Below are positions 49,023 through 61,687 of a stretch of DNA of 64,000 nucleotides, one piece after another. Source of the stretch: Calliphora vicina (taxonomy: Eukaryota; Arthropoda; Insecta; Diptera; Calliphoridae). Under the pieces are notes generated by a model. It saw only the letters and a list, made by a program, of their open reading frames with translations, made no database searches and had not been told where the DNA came from. The stretch's first letter is position 1, and each line of letters starts with the position of its first letter. Location of the stretch: contig NC_088783.1 in NCBI RefSeq assembly GCF_958450345.1, positions 24,493,701 to 24,557,700 on the forward strand, written 5' to 3'. A program made the translations under genes and the position numbers.

Positions 49023-49330
49023 GTACAGGTCGCAATTTTTAAGATATTTCGATGAAATTTGGTAGGTATTATTTTTTCGCCTCAAGGACCAAGCTTATTG
49101 AAACTGGCTGAAATCGGCCCATTATTTCACCTAGCCCCCATAAATGTTTAATTTATATATGTATCTCCACAAAATCCGCTTCAAATAAGTTTTATATACA
49201 CAAAATTCATGTCACCAAATTTTGTTACGATCGGTCCATAATTAGTCATAGCTCCCATACAGATCCGCTTCCGAAAATTACTTTAACGTGCATAAATCAC
49301 GTTAAAGTGATTTATGATTTATAATCAATT
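49023..49330 (+). repeat. Family A, truncated copy ending in a snapback
   Basis: It enters at AGAGTACAGGTCGCAATTTT and runs through GAAACTGGCTGAAATCGG, TCACCTAGCCCCCAT and ATCGGTCCATAATTAGTCAT to CTTTAACGTGCATAAATCAC. There it turns back on itself (ACTTTAACGTG / CACGTTAAAGT, 11-bp stem) and stops. Confidence 0.82.
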
Positions 49331-50545
49331 TCCGTAAGATAAGTTTTACTATTTTTGGTGCCATAAATCTGAAATTGTGGATTTGATATTTTTGCCCTAA
49401 TTTTATCGATAATTTAAAAATTAAATTTGGTAGTAATTTACAGACATTTGGTAAATTATAACAAAATGTTTAATTTTTCATTGTATTAAATTTATATCTC
49501 AATAGTTTCCTTTTATTGTATTTAAAATTCTGATAAGAGGATAAAATGAAAACAAAAAGGTGTTTTTATAGTAAAAAAAATAAAATAAAAATAAATAATA
49601 AACAAAAACATCATACAATTTTTATTTTATTTATTTACTTTATGGTGCATGTATGTATAAATGTGTGTATTTGAGTTGTTTATATTTGTATTGGTTGAGC
49701 AAATACATTCATAAATATAATATTTTTTTTTTTGTGTTTGTATACTTTGAAGGACAAATGCACAATAAATAAACTTTAAACACACAAACAGAAATAACAA
49801 CACAAAGAAATTAAATGCCATAAAGAAAAAAAGGATGTAAGCACGCGAATGCAATAATAAATGCGTTTGTATTTGTACATGAATGAATATATATTTTATT
49901 ACACCTACCACACACACACAAACTCATACACCAGCAGTAAATAAATGCAAACAAATGTGTGTTTGTTGAGAAAAAAAGGAAAAATATCGCATTTGTACGT
50001 GAAATTTTTATGATAAATGTGCGAGTTAGTGAGTATGTGTTTTTATGGCTTGTTATCCTTATTTTAGTTTTTTGGTGGGAAAAAGTGTAAGTGTGAGAAT
50101 ATCGCGTTTATATGATTATTTAGTTTATTTAGAAACTAGTTATTTAGTGAATAATATTCACTTGGGAAATCGAAATTAATGAAAAAATGGGAACAAGGTC
50201 ACTAAACAGCGGCCTTGTAAGGAATTGCTGAACACTATACTTTAATTTAACTCATTAATTTTTAATTATTTGATTATTGAAATAAGTATAGGCTACTGTC
50301 AGTATAAAATTGATTTAAACTAGTTTAAAGCGTGTCCCACAATTCACAGTTTAGAGTTACTCAATGGGAAGTATTACACATGGAAACCATACGTTTCTAT
50401 TGTTGAAGAAAATTTTAAATCCTGTGAAATATAGAGGCTACAATTTACATTTTTCGAGCAAAATTTTCATTAGCAACTAAGCAGATTTTTCACTTGATCA
50501 GTTTTTTTTAGCAAACCAATGGTATTAAATATGATATATGGGGAC
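49331..50545. other. Non-coding AT-rich DNA
   Basis: A (CA)n tract near 49906-49920. No gene is recognised; the minus frame at 49627-49917 is repeat-driven. Confidence 0.55.
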
Positions 50546-50691
50546 AATTGAGGAGCCGCAGAACAAAATGTACTTTTTTGAAAATTTAAACATTTTGGGA
50601 AATTGTTTCTTTCTAGAAGATTTTAACCCAAATATTATTCAATTTGTAAAAAAATTCGAAAAAGTACCTTTTGTGCTGCGGCTCCTCAATT
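50546..50691. mobile_element. 146-bp MITE with ~37-bp terminal repeats
   Basis: The left end AATTGAGGAGCCGCAGAACA and the right end read inward AATTGAGGAGCCGCAGCACA continue as inverted repeats for about 37 bp. The target duplication is ambiguous because AATT itself is palindromic. The frame across it is not a gene. Confidence 0.82.
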
Positions 50692-50861
50692 CTGATCACC
50701 GAAACGGGAGTGGGTTTCTCTAGGGTTGTCATTTATTCAAGTTTTTTTTAATTCAATAAAAATTTATATTTTTTTATTATTCGAGTGATTGATTAATTTT
50801 TAAAATGAAACCTAATCAGCGAAGATAGCTTGTTAAACGGATTATTGAACATCAACAAATG

Positions 50862-52375
50862 CACAGTGGGGCAAAAACAATTTTTTTTTGGAAATAAATG
50901 TGGCATTTCTAAACGGCTGGTCCGATCGGGATAAAATTTGACTTGAGCGTAGACAAGGATTATTAGAGTTCAAGTTATTAATATGGACCCTACAAATGCT
51001 CTAGGGTATCTGCGCCATGTAAAATTTTTAAAGATTTTTTTAATTTTGGAAAGCGCTCGGTTTGCGTGTGCCATTTATCTCTTATAATTTCAGAGTTATA
51101 GGCATTTCAAAATCGAAATTTTTAAATTTTGCCATACCTTGGTCCGCTTTTTTAAAAATATAGGTCATACTTTTGGACCGAATGGACTCGAATTTTTTTG
51201 TTAGTTAGAAAACTAAATTATGAGTAACATACAAAAGATTTCAGAGCAATATCGATTGTTGATCCAAATAAATTTTTGCTTTTTTTATTTAAAAGAAACT
51301 TTCTTTAAGAACATATAACAATATTCTATTTTTCTGTAAGGTATCTTTACGTAGAACATTGTGGAATAAAAAACATGTCAAATTTTTGAATATGTCGCCC
51401 CTACGCCCTTCGGAATGTGCTCAATTGTATATCAAATTTTCAACTTTGGACTACATGTTCTAAAATTCCAAAGCTGGTATCATAAAACTGAAAGCAGCTT
51501 TGGAAAACATATGTGTTCCTTATATATCCCCAAATTATTTTTCTAGCCCCGATAAAAATGTGGACCTTATGAGCAAAATTATAAAAATACTATTTTTGGG
51601 ATTTTCACTGCAATTTTTAGGAATTTCGGGATTCCCTATGACCTTTTGACAAGTTTTTTTACACTTTGTTATTTAGAATGACAAACTAAAAAAACTATGA
51701 AAATTTCTTTGAGCTTTGTTAATAAATAAAAATTTTATTACAGATTACATTTTTATTGAGTTTCTAAAACTAAAATTTGTATCAATATTTTAATAGGATT
51801 GCAAATATTGGGAACAATTTGATCCACATTTATTCCGAACTAGTTTTTTTGTTAAGATAATGTTTGATCTTACAAAAAAACTTCAGATCAATATCTCAAT
51901 TACACGCAGAGAAAAAATATAGTTGTAGTCACTGTAACTATTTACATGATTGTGGTAACTATAATATGTTTAATTTAAGATTCACATGATTGTATCAACC
52001 ATATATATGGTTACAGAAAAAAAATATATGTTTGTGGCAACCATATTTATGATGAAGGACTTACCATATTATGTTGCTCTCGGCTTATGGATATCATAAT
52101 CTGAGAACAACATGTTATGATAAAATTATTCATCATAAATATGGTTGTCACAAACATATACTTGTTTACTGTAACCATATATATGGCTGATACAATCATG
52201 TGAATCGTAAATTAATCATATTATGGTTACCGCACTCATATAAATAGTTACTGTAACTATAATATTGTTAAAAAACTTGTAACATTGTTGAAATGGTTAC
52301 AGTAAACATGCACAAGTATATTTTTCCTCTGCGTGTAGATTCAATAATATACCATTTTAAAACTTCGTTGTTCAA
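50862..52375 (+). mobile_element. Family F element, copy 1 (Transib-like termini)
   Basis: The left terminus is CACAGTGGGGCAAAAACAA followed by GGAAATAAATGTGGCATTTC and CTGGTCCGATCGGGATAAAA. The body matches copy 2 in reverse (ACCTTGGTCCGCTTTTTTAA, TTGGGATTTT-type segments, CCCATAGGGTCC-like inverse). The right part is interrupted by a palindromic MITE and then lost before the right terminus. The CACAGTG end suggests Transib-like mobilisation; no transposase is present. Confidence 0.72.
51903..52335. mobile_element. Palindromic TA-flanked MITE inside family F
   Basis: A 433-bp foldback element between TA at 51901-51902 and 52336-52337. The ends are CACGCAGAGAAAAAATATA and its complement TATATTTTTCCTCTGCGTG. 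The arms (about 51925-52060 and 52125-52260) pair over most of their length with a short central hairpin around GTTGCTCTCGG/CTGAGAACAAC. Removing it with one TA rebuilds ATCTCAATA-GATTCAATAAT, matching family F copy 2. Confidence 0.92.
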
Positions 52376-54385
52376 AAATATTGTACTAATAAAAGTACAC
52401 AATAACTAATACATACTTATATGAAAACGTTTCGAAAATAAAATATTGGCTACCTTTATTTGGCCCAATATTGGTGCAATATATTGTAACAAAACAAAAT
52501 ACTGAATTATTATTGGTTTATTCAAATGTTTGTATTGAATATAAATTAAGTGCCTTTTTGTAATAACTTTAGGTTATTAAAAATTTAGAGAAATAAGTAA
52601 ATAATAAATCAATTTTATATGTCAATTAAAAACTTGGAATTAATTTTGTAAATATTTTTTTTTTTTTATTTTTTTTTGCAATGCAAATAAAAAATAAAAC
52701 ATTTTTTTGTTCATGCTTTTCTGCAATACCAAAAAAAAAAAAAAAACAAGAATAATCGTTATGCGTGAGTCTGCATACGAAATTGTAAATTTATATTTGA
52801 ATACACTCGTACCAGATGGACTTTATATTTACTTTGTGGTCATTGTAGAAAAATTACAAACAAATAAGGTCACAGAGAAATGGGCAGAAAATTAAAAAAT
52901 CTCATACATTTAAACATGTGCAACGTGAGTCATGCACATGCAGATAGAACAAATAATAAGCTTATCTTATAAATGAAAAAAATATATAGTATGAAAATAC
53001 ACAAAAACGTGTTGCAACTATTAAAAAAGGACCTACATATACATATGTATATGAACAAACAACAACAACAATATTTTACAAATGCACACGTAGTGATGCA
53101 AATCTTTTTAAAAATGATATCTACGCTCGTACAATTTGAAAAAAGGACTTTAAAATAAATAAATACTATAATTGCTAAACAAGTGCAGTGTGTTTATTTA
53201 GTATTTTTTTGTTTTAGAATTTTATCTTTTTAGTGATTTGTTTCTTAAAATTGTTTTTCACAGGCAGCTGTTTGTTTTGGACTGAGCGATAAGAGAGTTA
53301 AATATATGTATGTACATATATATTAAAGGATACACGTTGCATACTAGCATATTTAACTGCATTCTCTAAATAACTAAATCCTATGAAATTGATAATTAAA
53401 CAGCATGAAAGAAAAGCAGAAGCGTCATATCCAACATGTACTGTGTGCATTCGTATCCAAGTGAGTGCTGTGTGTTTTATTTAATTATTTGGAAATTGTA
53501 TCTGATGATGGTACAAGTTGTTTGCACCACACATATTATGTCCCGGCTGAGCAGGTATTATTTGCACTTAAGATAATTATTATTCTCAAAGACTTATCTC
53601 GAAGTTTGCTGATAAAACATACAAGTGTATTTGGGTATTGTAATGTTACAGGTGCTGTGTGTTTTTAATCATTTTTCACAAACCCCTATCATTAGGAACA
53701 GTGGGTGATTGGAGTCATAGATAGTTAGATATTGACTAAAACGTGTATTTAATATAAGACGATTTTAAGGATAAAAGCGATTATGTTTAGAGATTTTTTT
53801 AATGGCAAAATTGGATTTTTGTTATTTTAAAACTTTAAGGCGATTAGTAGGCAATTTAAATTCACCTGTGGCCAATTTATGTATTAAGATAATTTTTGGG
53901 TCTTAATAGTGTTAGTTCTGAATAAAGTATTTTAAGAATTAAATGAATTTTGTCATAAGACATTTATGAATATTAAGGGCATATTCCGAAGGGTGATCGT
54001 TTAAAACCTTTCAAGACAATTTTAATGATAATGAAACTCTTCATAATCTTCATTTCCAGCAAACCGAGGGATATATATTGGATTAACAAAACTTGTAGGT
54101 AATCAGATGAAAATAATAAGTCATTTCATAAATGAGGAGTAGATTGCAGTTTTTGCTATATTATAGGTAGGCATAGCGAAATACATATCTATAAAATGCC
54201 TAAACTACAGCAAGAGTTCCTGCTGTAAATGTCAATCTTTGGTGGACAATTTTTCATAAAATTACAATCAAGATATCAATCAAGCAGTGCATACGATACA
54301 TAGTTTTCTTAAGGCTATGTTTAGCATTTTCTTCCATATATGAATAGACAAGGAAGGTCCGAACTCAAGTAAGTACTAACCAAGT
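52376..54385. other. Non-coding AT-rich DNA
   Basis: No gene is recognised. There are poly-T/poly-A runs near 52655-52745 and a TATGTATGTACATATATAT patch near 53305-53325. The isolated 60- to 67-codon frames have no recognised domain. Confidence 0.55.
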
Positions 54386-55543
54386 CACAGTGGGGCAAAA
54401 TCAAAATTTTGTGGAAATAAATCTGGAATTTCTAAACGGCTAGTCCGATCGGGATAAAATTTTAAATACTTTTGAAAGACGGAGTTTTAAAGTGACATAT
54501 TTTTGAATCTTATTGAGATATTGACTTAATTTTTTTTTGTAAGACCAAAAATTAACTTAACGAAACAAAATATAAATAGTACGGAATAAATATGGATCAA
54601 ATTGTTCCTAGTATTTGCAATCCTATTAAAATTTTGATACAAATTTTAGTTTTAGAAACTCAATAAAAATGTAATGAAATCTTTATTTATTAATAAAACG
54701 CAATGAAATTTTAAACTTTTTTAAATTTGCCATTCTAAATAATAAAGTGGAAAAAACTTGTCAAAAGGTAAAATGTAATCCCGCAATTCCTAAAAATTGG
54801 AGCGAAAATCTCAATAATGGTATTTTTTACAATTTTGCCCATAGGGTCCAAATTTCCTTCGGGGCTGGGAAAATAATTTGAGGATAAATAGGGAACACAT
54901 CAAGGTTTTCAAAGCTGCTTTCCGTTTTCTGATCCCTGCTTTGGGATTTTAGAACAAATTCCGAAGGGCGTAAGGGCGACATATTCGAAAAATAAAACAT
55001 CTTTTTTATACCAAAATATTCATAAAGAAAGATTTTTTTAATGAAAAAAGAGTTGAGTCACTTTTTCACAGCAAAAATCTACTATTTTCTGCATTTTTAA
55101 ATTGAATATCGTTTATTTTTGGATCCATAATAGATATTGCTCTGAAATCTTTTGTATATTATTGCTAAAAAAATCATGTCTATTTGGTCCAAAAGTACAC
55201 CCTATATTTTTAAAAAAGTGGACCAAGGTATGGCAGAACTTTAAAATTTAAATTTTGAAATGCCTATAACTCGGAAATTATAAGAGATAAATAGCAGAGG
55301 CAAGGATGTTTTTCAAAAATCTTTGAAATCGGATGGGAAATAAAAAAATGGCACGTGTTTAAACATTTTACATGTCGAAGGTACCCTAATTTAAGCTACC
55401 AGTGCGCCGCCCCTGGAGTATTTGTATGGTTCATTTTATTAACTTAAACTCGAATACTCCTTATCTCTCTTATATCACTTCAGGACCAGCGGTTTTGAAA
55501 TGCCAGATTTATTTTCAAAAAATCTTATTTCCTCTCCACTGTG
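54386..55543 (-). mobile_element. Family F element, copy 2 (complete, Transib-like)
   Basis: The left terminus CACAGTGGGGCAAAATC and the right terminus read inward CACAGTGGAGAGGAAATAAG are inverted repeats extending about 60 bp (both include AAATAAATCTGG...TTTC..AA). Flanks of CAAGT and CAATC might be a mutated 5-bp duplication. It is 1158 bp with no transposase. In orientation it is the reverse of copy 1. Confidence 0.78.
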
Positions 55544-57692
55544 CAATCGCTTTCGAAATTTATATATAAAATATCACCTTGTTTAGAAACTTAATTTCAT
55601 GTTTTATTTCGAAATAAAAAAGATTTAATTGTAATAACTTCAATCGATAACATCCAGATGGAGTGAAATGCACTGGGTTAATTTTAACACAATTAAGACT
55701 TATTGATACACGCAATGGAGTTGTTGAAGGTTCAGATACTCTTTTATTATTGGTCGAAATGCAATGTGAATTTCTTTGGAATACTCATATTATTGATTTC
55801 ATGAGACGTTGCCGGACTTACTTCTCCCCTTCCAACCTACTTCTTCCTACATTAGACCAAAAATGGAATGAAATTTCCATATGGAGCAGCAAGATCCAAC
55901 CGTGAGGTGCTGGACCGGATTCGAATGATGTCAGTGGATCTTATAAGTGATGAAAGTTTTATAGGATCTAAGGATACTATATTTGTATATATTCTTATTA
56001 TAACAAACTCAAGTTTATTTTTCTTGCTTTTCCAACTCAAACACACTAATCAATTTGCCTCACATCTATTAAGTTTATAATTTCCTGACAAATCCTTTCA
56101 ATAATTGATGACATCTCCAACTCCGTTCACCTTAAAGCTGTGGTGAACCGCACTCAGTTTCTATAAATTAAACATGTCATTCTTAAAAACATAATACTCT
56201 CGCACTTACTTATTTACGCAAAGTTACTTTCTTTTTCAGTTATTAAACATTTGACACATGCAATGAAATATCCAATTGGTATTTATAATATTTACTGACA
56301 GTTCAGTTCAGCTTTTTTTTCTTTGTAAGCACTTCAAATTTAAAAGCAATATTCGTGGTATTAACAAACTTGTTATATTGCTCTCAATTGATCAGCTTAA
56401 AAAAAGAAATCCTAAAGAAGAAAAAATTACGCCCCAAGGAAACATACAATTTTTTATTCATAAATAATCTGATAGTTTTTTACTCTGAAACCAACAACAA
56501 TCATCATATGAACATTAATAACGACCACCATTTGTGTTATAAGTCGCTGTGAAGTCCCTCAAAATACAAAAACGACGTATGTGAAGTAAAAAAATATGAA
56601 AAAAAAGTTAATATTTTTTCCCTGCCTTTTTTCCAGAGGTCCACCACTACTAGTCAGGCAGTCCAGCAGTCATTGGTAACATGACAATACATAAAATAAA
56701 TACAATGCCACCATTATTCTTTTGCCACAATTCGCCACACACTTAATCTCATTAAACTAATAATGGGACCAATGGATGGATGATGGGTGTGTGTACAGTT
56801 GTAGCACTCCATTCGTAGAATGGTGGAGTCGAATTTAAAATCTTTTTTTTACCATGCAGAACAAACATTAACCAAAAACAACCTGACACGGGTTCATTGG
56901 AATGATGAAAGATAATCTGTAATAAGTCGCTTGAAAAAAATAAAGTTTTAAACCCCTACAACAAATATTTAAACAGCAAACACAGCGAGCGTTGCTACAA
57001 TTTCAGTTCTTGTTACTCTTTTATACTTCCATATGAACAATGGTTTCAGCCTGTGCTTTTGTATAGTTTTTTTTTCTTCTTATTATAGTATATTTAATAT
57101 TTCTTTCAATATTGACAAAATTGACAAATAATAAAAGAATTATCATTTATCAATAGGCAAGAATTGGTGGCAGAAAGAACAACGAATTATGTTTAAATGA
57201 ATAACGACCATAATACACCTTATAGCTAACAATTAAAATAAATGACCAGGTTAAAAAGCAATAAGCGTGTTTTTAAGTGCTTTTAATAAATTCTGAAAAA
57301 CGCTATTTTCGCAGAGTGGTTATAAGATTAAGTATTATAAATATTTTGTTTTGAAATTTGTATGTCTAGAATAATACTTGTTCGTGCATATTTCATGTTC
57401 CATAATAGCTTTAATCATTTAAATTAATTGTGAATAGATAGATACAGTATCCGTTTCAATGTAATTATAGTCATTAGTCATCTATTTAATCATATTATAG
57501 TTATTTTGAATACAAATATTTAAATTTAATTATGGAATATAAAATTTTCCCTCGCCTATCTTTGTGTATGCCAATCGATTCGAAATTACGTTCAATAGCA
57601 CATATAGTTCACAATTTAGAAGAAGCTTTAACAATTGTGTCAAATAAGTTTTATTTGGCCAAATGCGAAATTGAAACTGATTAGAATCCAAC
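55544..57692. other. Non-coding DNA, slightly GC-richer patch 55640-55930
   Basis: No gene is assigned. Near 55660-55930 the composition is less AT-biased and frames of 64 to 80 codons exist on both strands (one containing NREVLDRIRMMSVDLISDES), but I recognise no family and see no supporting start or splice context. Otherwise AT-rich DNA. Confidence 0.45.
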
Positions 57693-58640
57693 CAGGCATT
57701 TAAAAATTAAAATTTTGTCATACCTTGGTCCGCTTTTTTAAAAGTATAGGGCGTACTTTTGGACCAAATGGACTCAAATTAGTTAGTTAGACAACAAATT
57801 TTAAACAAACATTAATTTATCTAAACAAACAAAATTAGTTCGGAATAAATGTGGAGCAAAATGTTCCTAAAATTTGCAATCCTATTAAAATTTTGATACA
57901 AATTTTAGTTTTACAAACTCAATAAATATGTATTAAAATCTTCATTTATTAACAAAACCCAACAAAATTTTCAACGTTCTTTCAATTTGTCATTCTAAAT
58001 TACAAAGTGCAAAAAATTGTTGTCAAAAGGTCAAAAGTAATAATTTTAACGATTTTACAATTTTGCCCATAGGGTCCACATTTCCTTCGGAACTGGTAAG
58101 ATACTTTCTGGATAAATATGGAACACATCAATGTTTTCTGATCCCGGCTTTGGGATCTGAAATTTTGATAAAAAAATAGGTCAAATTCCGAAGGTTGTAT
58201 ATTTGAAAAATAGGAAATGGTTTTTATACTAACCAGATAACGATAACTTACATAGAAATGTAAAAATGTTATATGTTCTTAAAGAAAGTTTTTTTTAATA
58301 AAAAAGAGTTAAGTCACCTTTTCGCCAAAAAAAACAAAATTCTACTATTTTTTTAATTCAAAATCGATTACTTTTGGATCCATAATTGATATTGCTCTGA
58401 AATCTTTTGTATATTATTGGTAATTTAGTTGTCTATCTAACAAATGTATGCCATATATTTTTTTAAAAAGCGTGCCAAAAATAAAAAAAATCTTTGAAAA
58501 CGGATGAGAAACAAAAAAAAGGCACGTGATTAAAAATGTCACCTCCCCTGGAGCATTTGTAGGGCCCATTTTAATAACTTATCGGATCAGTCGTTTAGAA
58601 AAGGCAGATTTATTTCCAAAAAATTATGATTCTGCCAGTA
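57693..58640. repeat. Family F, copy 3 (rearranged, no termini)
   Basis: It begins with a short plus-oriented piece (ACCTTGGTCCGCTTTTTTAA, GTACTTTTGGACCAAATGG) and then switches to minus orientation from about 57800 (TAGTTCGGAATAAATGTGGA, CAATCCTATTAAAATTTTGA). It ends near GATTTATTTCCAAAAAATTATG without a terminal CACTGTG. Confidence 0.72.
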
Positions 58641-59275
58641 TAACCCGCATTTTGGTGAAGATTGTTAAAAAAATCATCCTGAAAATTTTTAGGTAAATCG
58701 ATGGGTTAAGACGTACCGCAAGCCCTCTGAAGTTTTGAGATGAATTTACAAGGGGCAAAAATGCAACTTTTTTAGTTTTTGTAAAAATTTGACCATTTAA
58801 AAATTACTTTTGCAATTTAATGTAAAATAATACGTAATAAAATTACGTAATGCACGTAATTGTCGTTCTAATGAGATACAAAAGACACAAATGGGTTAAA
58901 AACTGTTAAAGTTATGAAAAATTCCTCAGGCCACTAGAACAAGAAATTTAGGAACAAAATTAACATATTTTGAGAAATATTAAAATAAAAGCACATTTTT
59001 ACTTAACATTTACTTGTATATGAGTTTTTGGCTTCGTAGGATACCGTTAACTTATTTGTAGGTATGACAAAAAAGAAATATTTTTTTAACGGCAGTTTCA
59101 AAACTCCATTTTCTAATTTAAAAAATTTTTTTTAAACAAATTTCAGATTTTTTTTTATTATCACATTGGAATTTATTGAGAATATCATAGGGAATAAAAA
59201 TATGAAAAAATTATGAAAATAGCTCCTATTGTTTTTCCGTACTTAAATTTTTAAATTTTCGAGAAAAACTAATTA
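58641..59275 (+). repeat. Family I, left outer arm of the large palindrome
   Basis: It shares AAATCATCCTGAAAATTTTT, AAGCCCTCTGAAGTTTTGAG and ATGAGTTTTTGGCTTCGTAG with the reversed piece at 42240-42533. Its segment near 58965-59035 also pairs with 62020-62095 in inverted orientation. Confidence 0.7.
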
Positions 59276-61687
59276 CACAGTGCAACAGTGAAAAAAACAC
59301 ACGATCATGACAGTATAGATTCGACTCTACTACCAAAGGGTAGTAAAACCCTATACTCAGTTTGCCCATTTTGGTGACCGATTTTTTTTTATGGGCCCCC
59401 AAAGTTTCTGAAAATCAGTGGGGCCTCTAAAAAAGGTGTCATCAGGTTTTGGTTAACAGCTAATTCAGACTTTGTGCTACGGCTTAACTTTATATGGCAA
59501 TAATATAGCTAAGAGTCCGCCAAATAAATTTTGTTAAAATCTGTTTCCAAAAAATAGCTTTTTCGTGCACTTTTGTTGAAAAAATATAGGAAGAAAATTT
59601 TTTTTTTTTACTTTTTTTAGAATAACTTCCAGGGACTCCTAATTTTTCAATAACAATATCCCGCAAAGTTGTAGCTACGGTAAATTTGAATAACTCTCGT
59701 GAACATATCAATGCAATCCGAACATACCTAGGTATTCTAAATAGCTGTCAAAAATCACTTTGTAGCTTAAAATTTGTAGTTTTTTACTAATTTTTGACTC
59801 TAAAACAATAATTTTTTGTTAAAAATGTATGTTCGAGTGTATACTTCTCTATTGTGCTGGAATAACGAAGAATGGGCAAATCATTATCGGTATGATCCGG
59901 GCGCATAACTTTATCCAATCTTGATCATGCAAGACCGGCTTGATGCAAGATATGAAAAAACTTTAAAATTTTTGAAAGTGGGCAAGGTTTGTGGAACTTC
60001 TGAAGTGTAAATATAAGCTTTTTATATAAGTTTTTGATATCGGTGGAAACCTTATGACTTAAAGATTGACATTTTAGTGAAATGAATAATTTTGTGACGT
60101 CATTTACCTTAAAAACTAATAATATTTTAAAATGGTGATTTTCCATCAAGAAAAATAAAAACTTTGAATTAATGTAAAATTTGAACAGTTACAGACATCA
60201 CAATAAAATTTGGAAGTAATATAGACCTAAATATTCGTAAGTCAATGGCATCACTAATGTTGCCATTCTTTGTTTTTAAACACCGAAATTCCTGAAACGG
60301 CGAAAATTTGTTCCAAAAACGAAGTTTTTTTTAGAAAATAGCCCACTTTGACGTTATTTACAGCATGATAGTAAAAACGTTCTGTATGTATATAAACAAC
60401 ATATGGGGCTATACAAATGTGATGAGCTTTTGAGGGTCGGTGTTTTGCGTTTTTAGAATTTTTTACTCAAACCTAATTTTTTTTTTTCAAAATTGCCCAA
60501 GTTTGGATAGGGCTGGGGGGTACAATGTCCGCTTAAGTTAGTCAAATTTTACCTTATATGTTTTTGCATTAAGTTCTCTTTCCAGATCATAAAAAAATTT
60601 ATATAGTCCCGAAGAAAATTAGTTTTTTATAAAAGAAAAAATATGGGGACTTTTTTGGGAAAAAACTTAAAAAACACACGCATACAAAGTTGAAATATAT
60701 AAAAAGATGCTTCAACTTTGGATGCGTGTAACTTTTTATAGGGACGAAATAATTGTTATCAGATTTGTTTTATTTTCTTTAGAATTTTATCGCAAATATA
60801 CGTCATATATAAAAAAACAAATTTCGACCTTTCGTAGGCCCATCAAATTTAAAATACGAAAAAAAGATCGGGCAAAATTTAAAAAAATATTAAACCCAAA
60901 TATCTCTTGAACTAAAAGAGATAACTACAGATAAAATCATATTTTTTGTAGACCTTCTCAAGGTCTATCTATATTTGAAATTGCAGCTCATTCGGATCAT
61001 AAATGACTTTTTGGTAATTTTTTTATAAATGTGTGACATTGAAGGTCCACCCACTGATCCCCATTCCGAACACCTCAGCCGAGTAAATAATACAGCACAA
61101 CATAGAAGTGTGGACTTGATAATACTATTTTTACAAAAAAATCTTTGTTTTAGCGTCAAAAAATAGGAAAAACGAAAATTGTTAAGGTACAAAGTGATCT
61201 TTATGTGCTATGTAGAGTGACTAGACACATTCAGAATGCATTGATATGTTCACAAGAGTTATTCAAATTTACCGTAGCTACAACTTTGCGAGATATTGTT
61301 ATTGAAAAATTAGGAGTCCCTGGAAGTTATTCTAAAAAAAGTAAAAAAAAAAAAATTTTCTTCCTATATTTTTTCAACAAAAGTGCACGAAAAAGCTATT
61401 TTTTGGAAACAAATTTTAACAAAATTTATTTGGCGGACTCTTAGCTATATTATTGCCATATAAAGTTAAGCCGTAGCACAAAGTCTGAATTAGCTGTTAA
61501 TCAAAACCTGATGACACCTTTTTTAGAGGCCCCACTGATTTTCAGAAACTTTGGGGGCCCATAAAAAAAAATCGGTCACCAAAATGGGCAAACTGAGTAT
61601 AGGGTTGTACTACCCTTTGGTAGTAGAGTCGAACCTATACTGTCATGATCTTGTGTTTTTCCAAAAGTCTCCATTTGTTGCATAGTG
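59276..61687. mobile_element. Large foldback element (family G)
   Basis: The arms at about 59294-59828 and 61125-61660 are reverse complements with high similarity by eye over about 535 bp, and weaker pairing continues toward the centre. The outer ends are CACAGTGCAACAGTG and, read inward from the right, CACTATGCAACAAATG. The arms include TCATGACAGTATAG, CGACTCTACTACCAAAGGGT and CCCATTTTGGTGACCGATTT. The middle has a hairpin ACACGCAT-CAAAGTTGAA at 60676-60729. The matching open frames at 59490-59711 and 61205-61444 exist because the arms are duplicates; I do not recognise a protein. No target duplication was found. Confidence 0.85.

Noticed and set aside
55663..56080. Overlapping frames of 64 to 80 codons in a GC-richer patch
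   Set aside because: Frames exist on both strands with no recognised domain, and no splice or start evidence. It could be an old element fragment.
59490..61444. Matching frames on opposite strands containing TTLRDIVIEKLGVPGSYSKK
   Set aside because: They lie in the two arms of one inverted repeat, so matching is automatic. No known protein family is recognised, and the frames end in A-runs that differ in length.
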